Assembly (NCBI RefSeq): GCF_032598905.1
Contig: NZ_CP122458.1
Coordinates: forward strand, 9,015,001-9,079,000
Reading direction: 5' to 3'
Source of the DNA: Streptomyces sp. 11x1
Lineage (GTDB): Bacteria > Actinomycetota > Actinomycetes > Streptomycetales > Streptomycetaceae
Length of the DNA: 64,000 nucleotides
Position 1 is the stretch's first letter, and every line of letters begins with the position of its first letter. Below the pieces are notes generated by a model. It was given only the letters and a program-made list of their open reading frames with translations. It was not told the DNA's origin and ran no database searches. Positions 1 through 9,417 of this stretch are shown piece by piece. The position numbers and the translations under genes were made by a program.

Positions 1-149
1 CGTGACGCGGTCCGCATGGGCCACCGACGAGAGGCAGAGGAAGATGGTCTTCAGCAAGCAAGAGACGGCGGGCGCTCCGACGTGTTGTCACGCGGCCAGG
101 TAATGCAGGATTCCCGGTTGCGCCGACGCTTGATGTGAGGCTGTTTCCC

Positions 150-1568
150 ATGTTCGAACCGGTCATAGCGCCCAGCGGTACGCTGCTCGGCCTGCTGCAG
201 AGGGGCCGCGGCGACGGCACCCTGCATGCGCTCACCGCCCCGCGGGCCGAGGCGCTCGCGGCGCTGAACCACTGTGTGCTGAGCGACCCCCGCCACGACT
301 GGCAGGTGGAGAACCGCTCGCTCTACTACGCCCGTCTGTACCTCGACCTGAGCGGTGAGCTCGACGAGATCGAGCGGCACCTCTTCGACGCCGAGGACGT
401 GCTCGACACCGACGAGTCACGCACCGGGCTGGCCCTCGCGGTCCTCGGGCACCTCGCCTCGTACGGCAGGCGGGACGCGCTCGAACTGCTGCGCAGGTAC
501 GCCGCCGTGGGCACCAGCTGGGCCTGGGCCCTGGACGAGCTGGCCCTCAGGGACGACGACGAAGGGCTGCGCTCCCTCGCCGAACCCGTCCTGGCCCGCT
601 TCACCACCGATCCGGAGGGTGAGGCCGAGCTGGCCGCCGCCGTCCGCGACGCCTTCGAACCCCGGCCCTGGCGGCTGTGGGCCGACGACCCCCGCGAGGC
701 GATCGCCACCCGCGTGCGCGCCGCCCACGAGACCGGCTGTTTCGACCGCTGGCAGCGGCAGATGCGACCCAGCGGGCCCCGGCCCGGGTGGAGCGTCAAG
801 GCCGTGTTCGAGTGGGCCCAGCAGGGCATCGAACGCGGAGCGGTCCTCCATGTGCCCGCGGCGCGGTGCCTGACCGCCGTCGCCGGCCCCGACGACCGGC
901 CCGAGATCCTCTCCGCCGCCAGGTCGGGCGACGACGGCGCCCGCTGCACCGCCTTGCGCTACCTCGCCGACGGCAACGATCCCGACGCCCTCGACCTGAT
1001 CGAGGGCGCCATGGCCGACGGCACGACGATGGTCGTGCAGGCCGCCGTCGACGCCTTCGAACGGATGCGCAGTATGGCCGCCGTCGACCGGGCACGCGGC
1101 TGGGTGCACCGGCCCGACCCCCTGGGCGCCGCCGCCGGACGCATGCTCGCCTGTCTCGGCGGGACCAAGGACAGGGACCTGGTGCTCGGCGCGTTGCGCG
1201 AGGCCGTACGCGGCGAGGGACCGGACGCGCCGACCCTGTGGACCCTCGTCGACGGCACCGGACGCCTCGGCATCGTCTGCGCCGCGCCCGTCCTGCGCCA
1301 CATCTACCGCGAGACCGCCTCCTCCCACCTGCGCGGCCGCGCCGCCCGCGCGCTCGCCGCCACCGACCCCTCCTTCGCCGCCGGCTTCGCCGTCGAGTGC
1401 CTCTGGGACTGCGAGGAGACCACCCGCGAGATCGCCGCCCGGCACGCCGAGACGGGAGACGCGCGCGTCGTCGACCAGCTCCGCAGGCTCGCCGCCGACC
1501 CGGCCGAGGAGGCCGAGGTCCAGACAGCTGTACGCAGCCGAATCGGTCCTGACATGCCCGCAATGTGA
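150..1568 (+). CDS. HEAT-repeat-like protein of unknown function
   Basis: Predicted soluble protein of about 472 residues. The sequence is a run of helical pairs rich in Ala, Arg and Leu (for example ALAVLGHLASYGRRDALELLR and RCTALRYLADGNDPDALDLI), typical of HEAT/Armadillo-like scaffolds. There is no signal peptide, membrane segment or catalytic motif. I chose the ATG at 150 because GAGG ends 9 bases upstream; a GTG at 135 would add five residues. The next operon on the same strand begins 139 bases downstream, so the gene is probably transcribed alone. Such scaffolds usually mediate protein-protein contacts, but no partner can be named. The fold call is inference from the helical repeat pattern; the reading frame itself is well supported. 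Confidence 0.75.
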   Translation: MFEPVIAPSGTLLGLLQRGRGDGTLHALTAPRAEALAALNHCVLSDPRHDWQVENRSLYYARLYLDLSGELDEIERHLFDAEDVLDTDESRTGLALAVLGHLASYGRRDALELLRRYAAVGTSWAWALDELALRDDDEGLRSLAEPVLARFTTDPEGEAELAAAVRDAFEPRPWRLWADDPREAIATRVRAAHETGCFDRWQRQMRPSGPRPGWSVKAVFEWAQQGIERGAVLHVPAARCLTAVAGPDDRPEILSAARSGDDGARCTALRYLADGNDPDALDLIEGAMADGTTMVVQAAVDAFERMRSMAAVDRARGWVHRPDPLGAAAGRMLACLGGTKDRDLVLGALREAVRGEGPDAPTLWTLVDGTGRLGIVCAAPVLRHIYRETASSHLRGRAARALAATDPSFAAGFAVECLWDCEETTREIAARHAETGDARVVDQLRRLAADPAEEAEVQTAVRSRIGPDMPAM

Positions 1569-1707
1569 ACAGGGGGTGACCCGGACATCAGGCGGGCATG
1601 GACACGGTCCGACCAGGACAGGTGGGCAGCGCAACGCTCACGGGACGTTCCCCGCGCGGAAAGATCCACGTTGACGCGGCCACGTCCGGCACGACGACAA
1701 CACCGGT

Positions 1708-2832
1708 ATGCGTGTCGTCATAGTGACCGAGTCCTTTCCCCCCGATGTGAACGGCGTGGCCCACTGCGCCCTGCAGACCGCGCGGCACCTCGTCGCGCGG
1801 GGGCACGCCCCGCTCGTCGTGGCCCCGGCCACCGCCCAGGGAGCCGAAGCCGATCTCCAGGCGCCGTGCCCGGTCGTCCGCGTCCCCTCCCTCCCGCTCC
1901 CGGGCTACCCCCAGGTCCGCGTCGCCCTGCCCAGCCGCCGGGTCGCCGCGGCGATCGTCGAACACCGGGCCGACATCGTCCACCTGGCCAGCCCCTTCGT
2001 CCTCGGCGTGCGCGGCATGGCGGCCGCCGCCCGCCTCGGCGTCCCCGCCGTCGCCATCTACCAGACCGACCTCGCCGGCTACGCCCGCACCTACGTGCAC
2101 GCCGGTGAGGCGGCGGCCTGGCGGCGCATCCGCTCCGTGCACGGCGCCGCCGACCGCACCCTCGCCCCGTCCAGCGCGGCCCTGCGCGACCTGGAGGCAC
2201 ACGGTGTGCCTCGGGTCAGCCTGTGGCCGCGCGGCGTCGACACCGTCCGATTCCGCCCCGACCTGCGCGACGCGGCACTGCGCCGCGAACTGGCCCCGAA
2301 CGGCGAGCTGATCGTCGGCTACGTCGGCCGTCTCGCCCCCGAGAAGCAGATCGAACTGCTCGCCGGGGTGTGCGGCCTGGAGGGCGTGCGGGTCGTGGTC
2401 GTGGGCGACGGGCCGAGCGAACCCGGGCTGCGCGAAGCGCTGCCGGGAGCCGTCTTCCTGGGCCGGCGCACCGGCGAGGAACTCGCGCGGATCTTCGCCT
2501 CGTTCGACGTCTTCGCCCACACCGGCCCCTTCGAGACCTTCTGCCAGACGGTGCAGGAGGCCATGGCCAGCGGGGTGCCCGTGGTGGCGCCCGCCGCCGG
2601 GGGCCCGCTGGACCTCGTCGCCCACGGGCGCACGGGTCTCCTGGTCCCGCCGCGCGACGCGGCCGCCGTACGCGACGCCGTGTGGTCGCTCGCCGCCGAC
2701 CCTGGACTGCGGGCCGCCTACGGGGCCGCCGGACGGGCCATGGTCGAGGGGCGCACCTGGGCGGCCGTCGGCGACCAGCTCATCGGGCACTACGCCGACG
2801 TGCTGACGGCGCGGACGGCGGTGGCGGCATGA
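1708..2832 (+). CDS. GT4-family glycosyltransferase, MgtA-like (GDP-mannose type likely)
   Basis: Retaining GT-B glycosyltransferase of 374 residues. The N-terminal Rossmann domain opens with RVVIVTESFPPDVNGVA, which contains the glycine-rich acceptor-side loop. The C-terminal donor domain carries VGRLAPEKQIELL, VVGDGP and the E-x7-E element ETFCQTVQE followed by ASGVPVVAPAAGG. This layout matches actinobacterial mannosyltransferases such as MgtA, which use GDP-mannose on membrane lipids or lipoglycans; the substrate here is inference. No clear Shine-Dalgarno sequence precedes the ATG. The stop overlaps the start of the next glycosyltransferase (ATGA), so the two are translationally coupled. 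Confidence 0.88.
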   Translation: MRVVIVTESFPPDVNGVAHCALQTARHLVARGHAPLVVAPATAQGAEADLQAPCPVVRVPSLPLPGYPQVRVALPSRRVAAAIVEHRADIVHLASPFVLGVRGMAAAARLGVPAVAIYQTDLAGYARTYVHAGEAAAWRRIRSVHGAADRTLAPSSAALRDLEAHGVPRVSLWPRGVDTVRFRPDLRDAALRRELAPNGELIVGYVGRLAPEKQIELLAGVCGLEGVRVVVVGDGPSEPGLREALPGAVFLGRRTGEELARIFASFDVFAHTGPFETFCQTVQEAMASGVPVVAPAAGGPLDLVAHGRTGLLVPPRDAAAVRDAVWSLAADPGLRAAYGAAGRAMVEGRTWAAVGDQLIGHYADVLTARTAVAA

Positions 2833-4013
2833 GCACGGCTGCCGACGGGGCACCGAGGAACGGTGCCCGGACGGGGCTGCGGATCGTGCGGCTCGCCAAT
2901 TTTGTCGCGCCCTCCTCCGGCGGACTGCGGACCGCGCTGCGGGAACTGGGCCGCGGCTACGAGGCGGCCGGGCACGAGGCCGTGCTGGTCGTGCCCGGAG
3001 AGCGGTACACCGACCGCGCGACCGAGCAGGGGCGGATGATCACCCTGCCCGGGCCGCTGCTGCCGGGCACCGGCGGCTACCGCGTCCTCATGGACAGGCG
3101 GCGGGTGGCCGGACTCCTGGAATCGCTGGAGCCCGGCCGGCTGGAGGTCTCCGACCGGACCACGCTGCGCTGGACGGGGAAGTGGGCCCGGCGGGCCAGG
3201 GTGCGCGCGGTGATGGTCTCGCACGAGACCGCCGACGGGGTGCTGCGGACCTGGGGGCTCTCCGAGGGCATGGCCCGCCGGGCCTCGGACGCCCTCAACG
3301 TCCGTACGGCCCACACCTACTCGCGGGTGGTGTGCACCACCGAGTTCGCCGAACGGGAGTTCGTGCGGATCGGCGCGCGGAACGTCGTCCGGGCACCCCT
3401 GGGTGTCGACCTCGTGGGACGCCACCCGGCCCTGCGCGACCGGGGACTGCGGCAGCGGCACGCGCGCAAGGACGAGATCCTGCTGGTGATGTGCTCGCGG
3501 CTGTCCGTGGAGAAGCGGCCCGGCACGGCCGTCGATGCCCTGGAGGCGCTGCTCGCGCGCGGGCGGCGGGCCGTGCTGGTCGTCGCCGGGGACGGGCCAC
3601 TGCGCGGCAGGCTCGAACAGCGCGCCCGCGGGCTGCCGGTGACCTTCCTGGGCCACGTGGGCGACCGCGGGGCGCTGGGCGCCCTTCAGGCGTCCGCCGA
3701 CGTGGCACTGGCCCCCGGCCCCGCCGAGACGTTCGGGCTGGCCGCCCTGGAGGCCATGGCCTGCGGTACGCCCGTGGTGGCCAGCTCCTCGTCCGCGCTG
3801 CCGGAGGTCGTCGGACCGGCAGGCGCAACGGCTTCGGACAACGGGGAGTCCTTCGCGGACGCCGTCGAACTGCTGCTGGACCGGTCCGAGGGCGAGCGCA
3901 GGGAGGCGGCACGCGCGCGTGCCGAGTGCTTCGGCTGGCGGACGGCGGTGGACGCCTTCCTCGCCGCGCACGACGCGACCGTCGGACGCCCGGTGTGGGA
4001 GGAAGTGGGATGA
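2829..4013 (+). CDS. GT4-family glycosyltransferase
   Basis: Second GT-B glycosyltransferase of the operon, about 394 residues. It starts at the ATG overlapping the preceding stop codon. The N-terminal domain shows RIVRLANFVAPSSGGLRTAL. The donor-binding domain shows CSRLSVEKRPGTAVDAL, VVAGDGPLRGRLE and the E-x7-E element ETFGLAALE followed by ACGTPVVASSSSALPEVVG. It is only distantly similar to its neighbour, so the pair probably adds two different sugars or linkages rather than being a recent duplication. It overlaps the downstream SGNH hydrolase by four bases. The acceptor is unknown; a glycolipid or cell-envelope glycan is a reasonable inference from the pairing. Confidence 0.87.
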   Translation: MSTAADGAPRNGARTGLRIVRLANFVAPSSGGLRTALRELGRGYEAAGHEAVLVVPGERYTDRATEQGRMITLPGPLLPGTGGYRVLMDRRRVAGLLESLEPGRLEVSDRTTLRWTGKWARRARVRAVMVSHETADGVLRTWGLSEGMARRASDALNVRTAHTYSRVVCTTEFAEREFVRIGARNVVRAPLGVDLVGRHPALRDRGLRQRHARKDEILLVMCSRLSVEKRPGTAVDALEALLARGRRAVLVVAGDGPLRGRLEQRARGLPVTFLGHVGDRGALGALQASADVALAPGPAETFGLAALEAMACGTPVVASSSSALPEVVGPAGATASDNGESFADAVELLLDRSEGERREAARARAECFGWRTAVDAFLAAHDATVGRPVWEEVG

Positions 4014-4858
4014 GAGCCCGGCGGTTCGTGGCACTCGGCGACTCCCTCACCGAGGGCGTGGGCGACCCCGTCGCGGGCGGTCGGCGGGGCTGGGCCGCGC
4101 TGCTCGCCCACGGACTCGGACCCGGCATGGAGTTCACCAACCTGGCCGTCAGCGGTTCCCAGACGCGCGACGTCCTGGACCGGCAGCTGGCTGCCGCGCT
4201 CGACCTCCGCCCGGACGTCGCCTCGGTCGTCATCGGGGTCAACGACACCCTGCGGTGCACCTTCGACATCCACGCCGTCGCCGCCCGTCTCGACACGGTC
4301 TACGGCGCCCTGCGCGCGTCCGGAGCCGTGCTGCTCACCGCCTGTCTGCCCGACCCCGGGGCGATGCTCGGCCTGCCCGGGGCGCTCGCCCGGCCCCTGG
4401 CCCGACGGCAGCGGGCCGTCAACACCGTCGTGCACGCCCTGTCCGAGCGCCACGGCGCCGTCCATCTGCACGCGTCGGAGGGCGCCTGGCTGACGGACCG
4501 CGCGATGTGGAGCGCGGACCGGCTGCATCCCGGCGAGCGGGGGCACCGACAGCTCGCCCTCCGGTTCCACACCCTCCTCGCCGGGGCGGGAGTCGCCACG
4601 GGCCCCGCGCCCTCTGCCGAGCCCGACTCCCCGGCCCCCACCCGCGGCGCCGGCCTCTGGTGGCTGGCCACCGCGGGGACGGGCTGGGTGGCCCGGCGCT
4701 GCACCGACCTGCTCCCGCAGCTCCTGGCCCTCGCCGCCGCCGAGGTGCGCCACAGGGCGCGCGGCACCAGCGCGCGGCTGGACCTGTCCGCCTCCCACGC
4801 GGTGGCGTCCGCCCTGGCCGCGCTGTCCGCCGCCGAGCAACGGCCGGAGGTGGCGTAG
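4010..4858 (+). CDS. SGNH/GDSL-type hydrolase
   Basis: Serine hydrolase of about 282 residues with the SGNH blocks in order: FVALGDSLTEG (nucleophile Ser, block I) near residue 12, NLAVSGSQTRD (block II), VVIGVNDTL (block III, with N of the oxyanion hole), and DRLHPGERGH (block V, Asp and His). There is no signal peptide, so it probably acts in the cytoplasm. A C-terminal extension of about 70 residues follows the catalytic domain. The start overlaps the stop of the second glycosyltransferase. The coupling suggests it removes or transfers an acyl group on the product of those enzymes, but that is inference. Confidence 0.85.
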   Translation: MRARRFVALGDSLTEGVGDPVAGGRRGWAALLAHGLGPGMEFTNLAVSGSQTRDVLDRQLAAALDLRPDVASVVIGVNDTLRCTFDIHAVAARLDTVYGALRASGAVLLTACLPDPGAMLGLPGALARPLARRQRAVNTVVHALSERHGAVHLHASEGAWLTDRAMWSADRLHPGERGHRQLALRFHTLLAGAGVATGPAPSAEPDSPAPTRGAGLWWLATAGTGWVARRCTDLLPQLLALAAAEVRHRARGTSARLDLSASHAVASALAALSAAEQRPEVA

Positions 4859-4888
4859 GGCGGCCCGAGGCGCCGGCACCGCCCGCGG

Positions 4889-5761
4889 TCAGCGACGGTG
4901 CCGAACAGCGACGAACCGCACCGGCGTGCCCGGCGTGGCCTGGGCCGCGCCGGGCAGGTCCGCCGGGTGGACGACCGCGATCACCGGATAGCCCCCGGTG
5001 GTCGGATGGTCGGCGAGGAAGACGACCGGGCGGCCGTCCGGCGGCACCTGGACGGCGCCCAGCACCATCCCCTCGCTGGGGAGTTCACCCGCCCGGGAGC
5101 GCTCCAGAGCGGGCCCCTCCGTGCGCAGCCCGATGCGGTTGCTCGCGGACGACACGGCATAGGGATGCCGGGTGAGGGTGCGCAGTGCCGCCTCGGTGAA
5201 CCAGTCGTCGCGCGGGCCCAGGGTGACGCGCAGCACCAGCTCCGAGGGCGGCGCCGGATGCGGGACGACATCCACGCGCGCGTGCGGGCGGCCCGGGCGG
5301 CCGAGCGGGAGCACGGTGCCGTCCGTCAGCGGGAGCGGGCCGAGGCCGGACAGCAGGTCCGTGGAGCGGCTGCCCAGCACCGGTTCGACGGCCACCCCGC
5401 CGGAGACGGCCAGATAGCCGCGTACGCCGGAGCGGGCGGGGCCGATGTCGAGGAGGGCCCCGCCGGGGACCCGTACCGGTGCACCCCACGGGGCCGGGCG
5501 GCCGTCCACGGTGACCGCACAGGGGGCCCCGCCGACCGCCACGACGGTCGCCGAGCGGGGCCGCACGGAGCAGCCGTTGAGGGTGGTCTCCAGCACCGCT
5601 GCGTCCGGCGGGTTGCCCACCAGACGGTTGACCAGGGCGGCCGCCGGTGCGTCCAGAGCGCCCGAGCGGGGCACGCCGAGGTGGGCGTGGCCGGGGCGGC
5701 CCAGGTCCTGGACGGTGGTCAGGGCACCCGCACGGACCACCACGAGGGCATCGTCCGTCAC
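4889..5761 (-). CDS. pxpC: 5-oxoprolinase subunit PxpC (biotin-dependent carboxyltransferase-like)
   Basis: About 290 residues, starting VRAGALTTVQDLGRPGHAHL after a GTG start that overlaps the pxpB stop (GTGA). The family (PF02626, KipA/allophanate hydrolase subunit 2) forms PxpABC with PxpA and PxpB. That complex hydrolyses 5-oxo-L-proline to L-glutamate using ATP. Conserved family elements include GVPRSGALDAPA near the N terminus and LASNRIGLR-like SSASNRIGLRTEGP in the last third. It is the last gene of the minus-strand operon and converges on the SGNH hydrolase with only 30 bases between. A general carboxyltransferase or urea-amidolyase role is less likely because pxpA and pxpB are adjacent. 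Confidence 0.9.
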   Translation of the reverse strand: MTDDALVVVRAGALTTVQDLGRPGHAHLGVPRSGALDAPAAALVNRLVGNPPDAAVLETTLNGCSVRPRSATVVAVGGAPCAVTVDGRPAPWGAPVRVPGGALLDIGPARSGVRGYLAVSGGVAVEPVLGSRSTDLLSGLGPLPLTDGTVLPLGRPGRPHARVDVVPHPAPPSELVLRVTLGPRDDWFTEAALRTLTRHPYAVSSASNRIGLRTEGPALERSRAGELPSEGMVLGAVQVPPDGRPVVFLADHPTTGGYPVIAVVHPADLPGAAQATPGTPVRFVAVRHRR

Positions 5762-6369
5762 GGCGTCTCCAAAAGGGTGAAGCGGACCAGGGTGCCCGGC
5801 GCCAGCAGCGCGGCCGGTACGCGCTGGTGGTCCCACAGCACCGCGTCCGTCGTACCGATCAGCTGCCAGCCGCCCGGGGACGCACGTGGGTACACGCCGG
5901 TGTAGGGGCCGGCCAGGGCGACGGACCCCGCCGGGACCGACGTGCGCGGGGTTGCCCGGCGCGGGACCTCGCGAGGCAGGCCCGTGAGGTAGCCGAAGCC
6001 GGGGGCGAAGCCGCAGAACGCGACGCGATATGCGGCGCCGGCGTGGATCCGGGCCACCTCGGTGACATCGACACCCCAGTGGGCGGCGACGTCCGGCAGG
6101 TCGGGGCCGTCGTACCGTACGGGGATCTCGACGACGTCCTGCGTGCGCGTGGGGATCGGGGGGACGTCCCAAGTGGCGAGGAGTTCGGCGAGGCGGAACG
6201 GGTCGTCGAGGCCGTCCAGGAGCACCGTGTGGGCGGCGGGGACGATCTCGCCCACCGACAGTTCGCCCGTGGCGCGGCGGCGCAGCAGTTCGGCGTGCAG
6301 GGCCTCGGCCTCGTCGCCCGTGGCCACCTCGATCAGCAGCGCGCGGGCTCCGACAGGCAGAGCTCTCAT
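5758..6369 (-). CDS. pxpB: 5-oxoprolinase subunit PxpB (KipI family)
   Basis: 203 residues with the KipI/allophanate-hydrolase subunit 1 signature. VRYDGPDLPDVA is followed by the conserved core VAFCGFAPGFGYLTGLP and then PAGSVALAGPYTGVYPRASPGGWQLIG. The family member acts as part of cytosolic PxpABC in cleaving pyroglutamate to glutamate. The start ATG overlaps the pxpA stop and the stop overlaps the pxpC start, which gives tight translational coupling across the three subunits and supports equal production. It could alternatively act like Bacillus KipI (kinase inhibitor), but no kinase gene is nearby. Confidence 0.92.
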   Translation of the reverse strand: MRALPVGARALLIEVATGDEAEALHAELLRRRATGELSVGEIVPAAHTVLLDGLDDPFRLAELLATWDVPPIPTRTQDVVEIPVRYDGPDLPDVAAHWGVDVTEVARIHAGAAYRVAFCGFAPGFGYLTGLPREVPRRATPRTSVPAGSVALAGPYTGVYPRASPGGWQLIGTTDAVLWDHQRVPAALLAPGTLVRFTLLETP

Positions 6370-7124
6370 GAGAACGCCTCCACCCGCACCCCCGCCGCCG
6401 CCAGCTCGGCCCGCACCCGCCGGGCCAACTCCACCGAGCCCGGTGTGTCACCGTGCAGGCAGAGAGAGCGGGCCCGGACGAGAATCCGTTCACCCGAGTG
6501 GGCGACGACTGTGCCGGAACAGGCCAGGCCGACGGACCGCTCGACCACGGCGTCGGCGTCCGTGATCACGGAACCTTCCTGGTCGCGCAGCACCAGTGTC
6601 CCCTCGTCGGTGTACGCGCGGTCCGCGAACGCCTCGGTGACGGCGGCCAGCCCGACCCTCTCGGCCAGCTTGAGGAGATGCGAGCCGGGCAGGCCGAGGA
6701 CGGGCAGCGTGGCGTCGGCGAGGAGCACTCCCTCGACCACCGCCGCCGCCTGCTCCTCGTCGTGCACGACGCGGTTGTAGAGCGCGCCGTGCGGCTTCAC
6801 GTACGACACGCGCGTGCCCGCCGCGCGTGCGAAGACCTCCAGGGCACCGATCTGGTACGCCACCTCGGCCGCCAGTTCGGCGGGCGGTACGTCCATCGCG
6901 CGCCGCCCGAAGCCCGCCAGGTCGCGGTACGAGACCTGGGCGCCGATCCGGACCCCGCGCTCGGCCGCCAGCTCGCAGACCCGCCGCATGGTGACCGCGT
7001 CCCCCGCATGGAAGCCGCAGGCCACATTGGCGCTGGTGACGACGGAGAGCAGTCGCTCGTCGTCGGTCAGCGTCCAGCGGCCGAAGCCCTCGCCGAGGTC
7101 GGCGTTCAGATCGATGGAGCTCAT
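6366..7124 (-). CDS. pxpA: 5-oxoprolinase subunit PxpA (LamB/YcsF family)
   Basis: 252 residues. The N terminus MSSIDLNADLGEGFGRW and the element SANVACGFHAGD are the metal and substrate-site signatures of LamB/YcsF proteins, the catalytic PxpA subunit of 5-oxoprolinase. I start at the ATG at 7124 because GGGAG lies about 10 bases upstream; an ATG three codons earlier sits directly on that sequence. The gene is 26 bases downstream of the DUF1445 gene and overlaps pxpB by four bases. The enzyme opens the 5-oxoproline ring with ATP and works with PxpB and PxpC. Confidence 0.93.
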   Translation of the reverse strand: MSSIDLNADLGEGFGRWTLTDDERLLSVVTSANVACGFHAGDAVTMRRVCELAAERGVRIGAQVSYRDLAGFGRRAMDVPPAELAAEVAYQIGALEVFARAAGTRVSYVKPHGALYNRVVHDEEQAAAVVEGVLLADATLPVLGLPGSHLLKLAERVGLAAVTEAFADRAYTDEGTLVLRDQEGSVITDADAVVERSVGLACSGTVVAHSGERILVRARSLCLHGDTPGSVELARRVRAELAAAGVRVEAFS

Positions 7125-7150
7125 GGATCCCATTCTCCCGCTCGGGTGTG

Positions 7151-8035
7151 TCAGAGGACGCGGTACTGCTCGTCGCGGGCGTCGGTCAGGAACATCTGGC
7201 CCGGCGCGTGCGTGATCGCGAACGACGGGCGTGAGGCCGTCACGGCGGCCTGCGGTGTCACCCCGCAGGCCCAGAACACCGGGATGTCGTCCGGCTCGGC
7301 GTCCACGGGGTCGCCGAAGTCCGGACGGGACAGGTCGGCGATGCCGAGGCCCGTCGGCTCGCCGCAGTGCACCGGACCACCGTGCACGGCCGGCAGCAGA
7401 CTGCTCTCCCGGATCGCCGCCGCCAGGTGCGCGGGTGGCACCGGGCGCATCGACACCACCATCGGGCCGTGCAGCCGCCCGGCGGGCCGGCACATGCGGT
7501 CGGTCACGTACATCGAGACGTTGCGGCCCTGCTCGACGTGGCGCATCGGCACGCCCGCGGCGGTCAGCGCCGACTCGAAGGTGAAGCTGCAGCCGATCAG
7601 GAACGACACCAGGTCCTTGCGCCAGACGTCGACCACGTCCGTCGGCTCGGCCACCAACTCGCCGTGCTCCCAGACGCGGTAGCGCGGCAGATCGGTGCGC
7701 AGGTCCGCGCCCGGGGCCAGCGGGGTCGTCCACGCTCCGGCGTCCGTGACGTCGAGCACGGGGCACGGCTTGGGGTTGCGCTGGCAGAACAGCAGCATGT
7801 CGTAGGCCCAGTCGGCGGGCACCGAGATCAGGTTCGCCTGGGTGTGCCCGGCGGCCACCCCGGCGGTGGGGCCCGCGGCGCCCGAACGGAACCGGGCACG
7901 TGCCTCCTCGGGGGTCCACGCGTGCGCGCGCGGGTCGACGGCGGCGAAGGGGCGGTCGTAGGGGGTGGCGGGGGTGGCCGGACGGTCGTGCGCAGCGGTG
8001 GCGGGGCCGGCGTGCCGCGTGGTCATGTCGTTCAC
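7151..8035 (-). CDS. DUF1445 protein, D-glutamate cyclase-like
   Basis: 294 residues from the GTG at 8035, which overlaps the MFS stop codon (GTGA); the first ATG lies three codons inside. The protein matches the DUF1445 (PF07286) family, with hallmarks such as [30 protein letters not shown] and [11 protein letters not shown]. The mammalian relative is D-glutamate cyclase, which interconverts D-glutamate and 5-oxo-D-proline; bacterial members are often called putative hydro-lyases. Its place between a permease and pxpABC supports a role feeding cyclised glutamate or a related compound into oxoprolinase. The exact substrate and stereochemistry are inference. Confidence 0.87.
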   Translation of the reverse strand: MNDMTTRHAGPATAAHDRPATPATPYDRPFAAVDPRAHAWTPEEARARFRSGAAGPTAGVAAGHTQANLISVPADWAYDMLLFCQRNPKPCPVLDVTDAGAWTTPLAPGADLRTDLPRYRVWEHGELVAEPTDVVDVWRKDLVSFLIGCSFTFESALTAAGVPMRHVEQGRNVSMYVTDRMCRPAGRLHGPMVVSMRPVPPAHLAAAIRESSLLPAVHGGPVHCGEPTGLGIADLSRPDFGDPVDAEPDDIPVFWACGVTPQAAVTASRPSFAITHAPGQMFLTDARDEQYRVL

Positions 8036-9351
8036 ACGAGTTCCCTTCCACGTGTCTCCGGGAGGCCGAGCAGGGCCACCGCCGCCAGGCCGTAGCCGAG
8101 CGCGCCGAAGACCAGCGCGCCGCCCACGCCCCAGCTGTCCGCGAGGAAGCCGACCGTGGTCGGGAAGACGGCACCGACCGCGCGCCCGGTGTTGTACGTG
8201 AAGCCCTGCCCGGTGCCCCGGACGGCCGACGGGTACAGCTCGCTGAGGAAGGAACCGAAGCCGCTGAAGATGGCCGACATGCAGAACCCGAGCGGGAAAC
8301 CGAGCACCAGCAGCAGCGTGTTGGCGCCGTCGGGGAGGTTCGCGTACGCCAGGATGCACAGCGCCGAGAGCACGGCGAAGAGCCAGATGTTCCGGCGGCG
8401 GCCCAGCACGTCGGTGAGATAGCCGCCGGTGAGATAGCCGATGAAGGCACCGGAGATCAGGAACGTGAGGTAGCCGCCGGTGCCGACGACCGACAGACCG
8501 CGCTCCGTCTTCAGATAGGTCGGCACCCAGGTCGCCAGGGTGTAGTAGCCGCCCTGGACGCCGGTGGAGAGCAGCACCGCGAACACCGTGGTGCGCAGCA
8601 GTCCCGGCGCGGAGGCCGTGCCCGGCCGGAAGATCACGGCGAACGAGCCCTTCTCGGCGCTCCGCTCGCGTGCGGCCTTGGCCTTCGGGGCGTCCTCGAC
8701 CGAGCGGCGCACCCAGATCACCAGCAGCGCCGGCAGCGCGCCGGTCCAGAACATCACGCGCCAGGCCAGGTCGTCGTCGAGGAAGGAGAAGACCATCGTG
8801 TAGACGATCACGGCCAGACCCCAGCCCACCGCCCAGGAGCTCTGGATCGCGCCGAGCGTACGCCCCCGGTGCTTGGCGCTCGCGTACTCGGCGACGAGGA
8901 TCGCGCCGACCGCCCACTCACCGCCGAAGCCGAGCCCCTGGAGGGCACGGAAGACCAGCAGGGTCTCGTAGTTGGGCGCGAAGCCGCAGGCCACGGTGAA
9001 CACGGCGTAGGTGATCACGGTGATCATCAGCGCCTTCACCCGGCCTATCCGGTCCGCGAGCACACCCGCGGCGGCGCCGCCGATGGCGGAGACGACCAGG
9101 GTGACCGTGGTGAACAGCCCGGTCTGGCCGTTGTCCAGGCCGAAGTAGACCGTGAGCGCGACCATGCTCAGCGGCAGCGTGAAGTAGTCGTACGAGTCGA
9201 GCGCGTAGCCGCCGAACGCGCCGCCGAAGGCGCGGCGGCCGCGTGGGCCGAGGGCTCGCAGCCAGCCGAGGGGACCGTCGTCGGCGACAGGGCCGTCGGG
9301 GTGGGGTTCGCCTGTGGAGGTCAGGGCCTGGGAGGGAGGGTTCGTGCTCAT
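8032..9351 (-). CDS. MFS transporter
   Basis: 439 residues with about 12 hydrophobic segments. The MFS loop motif is present between helices 2 and 3 ([13 protein letters not shown]). Other family elements are [16 protein letters not shown] and the central loop [15 protein letters not shown]. It resembles the proton-coupled organic-acid/sialate group of MFS permeases. It starts at the ATG at 9351, preceded by GAGG. As the first gene of the oxoproline operon it is the likely importer of pyroglutamate or a related acid; this assignment is by context only. The promoter upstream contains a perfect palindrome, described separately. Confidence 0.9.
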   Translation of the reverse strand: MSTNPPSQALTSTGEPHPDGPVADDGPLGWLRALGPRGRRAFGGAFGGYALDSYDYFTLPLSMVALTVYFGLDNGQTGLFTTVTLVVSAIGGAAAGVLADRIGRVKALMITVITYAVFTVACGFAPNYETLLVFRALQGLGFGGEWAVGAILVAEYASAKHRGRTLGAIQSSWAVGWGLAVIVYTMVFSFLDDDLAWRVMFWTGALPALLVIWVRRSVEDAPKAKAARERSAEKGSFAVIFRPGTASAPGLLRTTVFAVLLSTGVQGGYYTLATWVPTYLKTERGLSVVGTGGYLTFLISGAFIGYLTGGYLTDVLGRRRNIWLFAVLSALCILAYANLPDGANTLLLVLGFPLGFCMSAIFSGFGSFLSELYPSAVRGTGQGFTYNTGRAVGAVFPTTVGFLADSWGVGGALVFGALGYGLAAVALLGLPETRGRELV

Positions 9352-9417
9352 GAGCACCTCGCAGTGAGGGGGGGGAGGGTGCGTGAGGACCGAGCCGTGG
9401 AGAGGGGGCTGTCCAGC

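Noticed and set aside
83..106. TTGTCA followed by TAATGC before the HEAT-like gene, resembling the RecA-NDp motif
   Set aside because: Spacing to the -10 is one base short and the last -10 base is not T.
1..149. Possible end or start of an upstream gene, including a minus-strand segment reading KTIFLCLSSVAHADRV
   Set aside because: No start codon with a ribosome-binding site is visible and the fragment is too short to assign to a gene.
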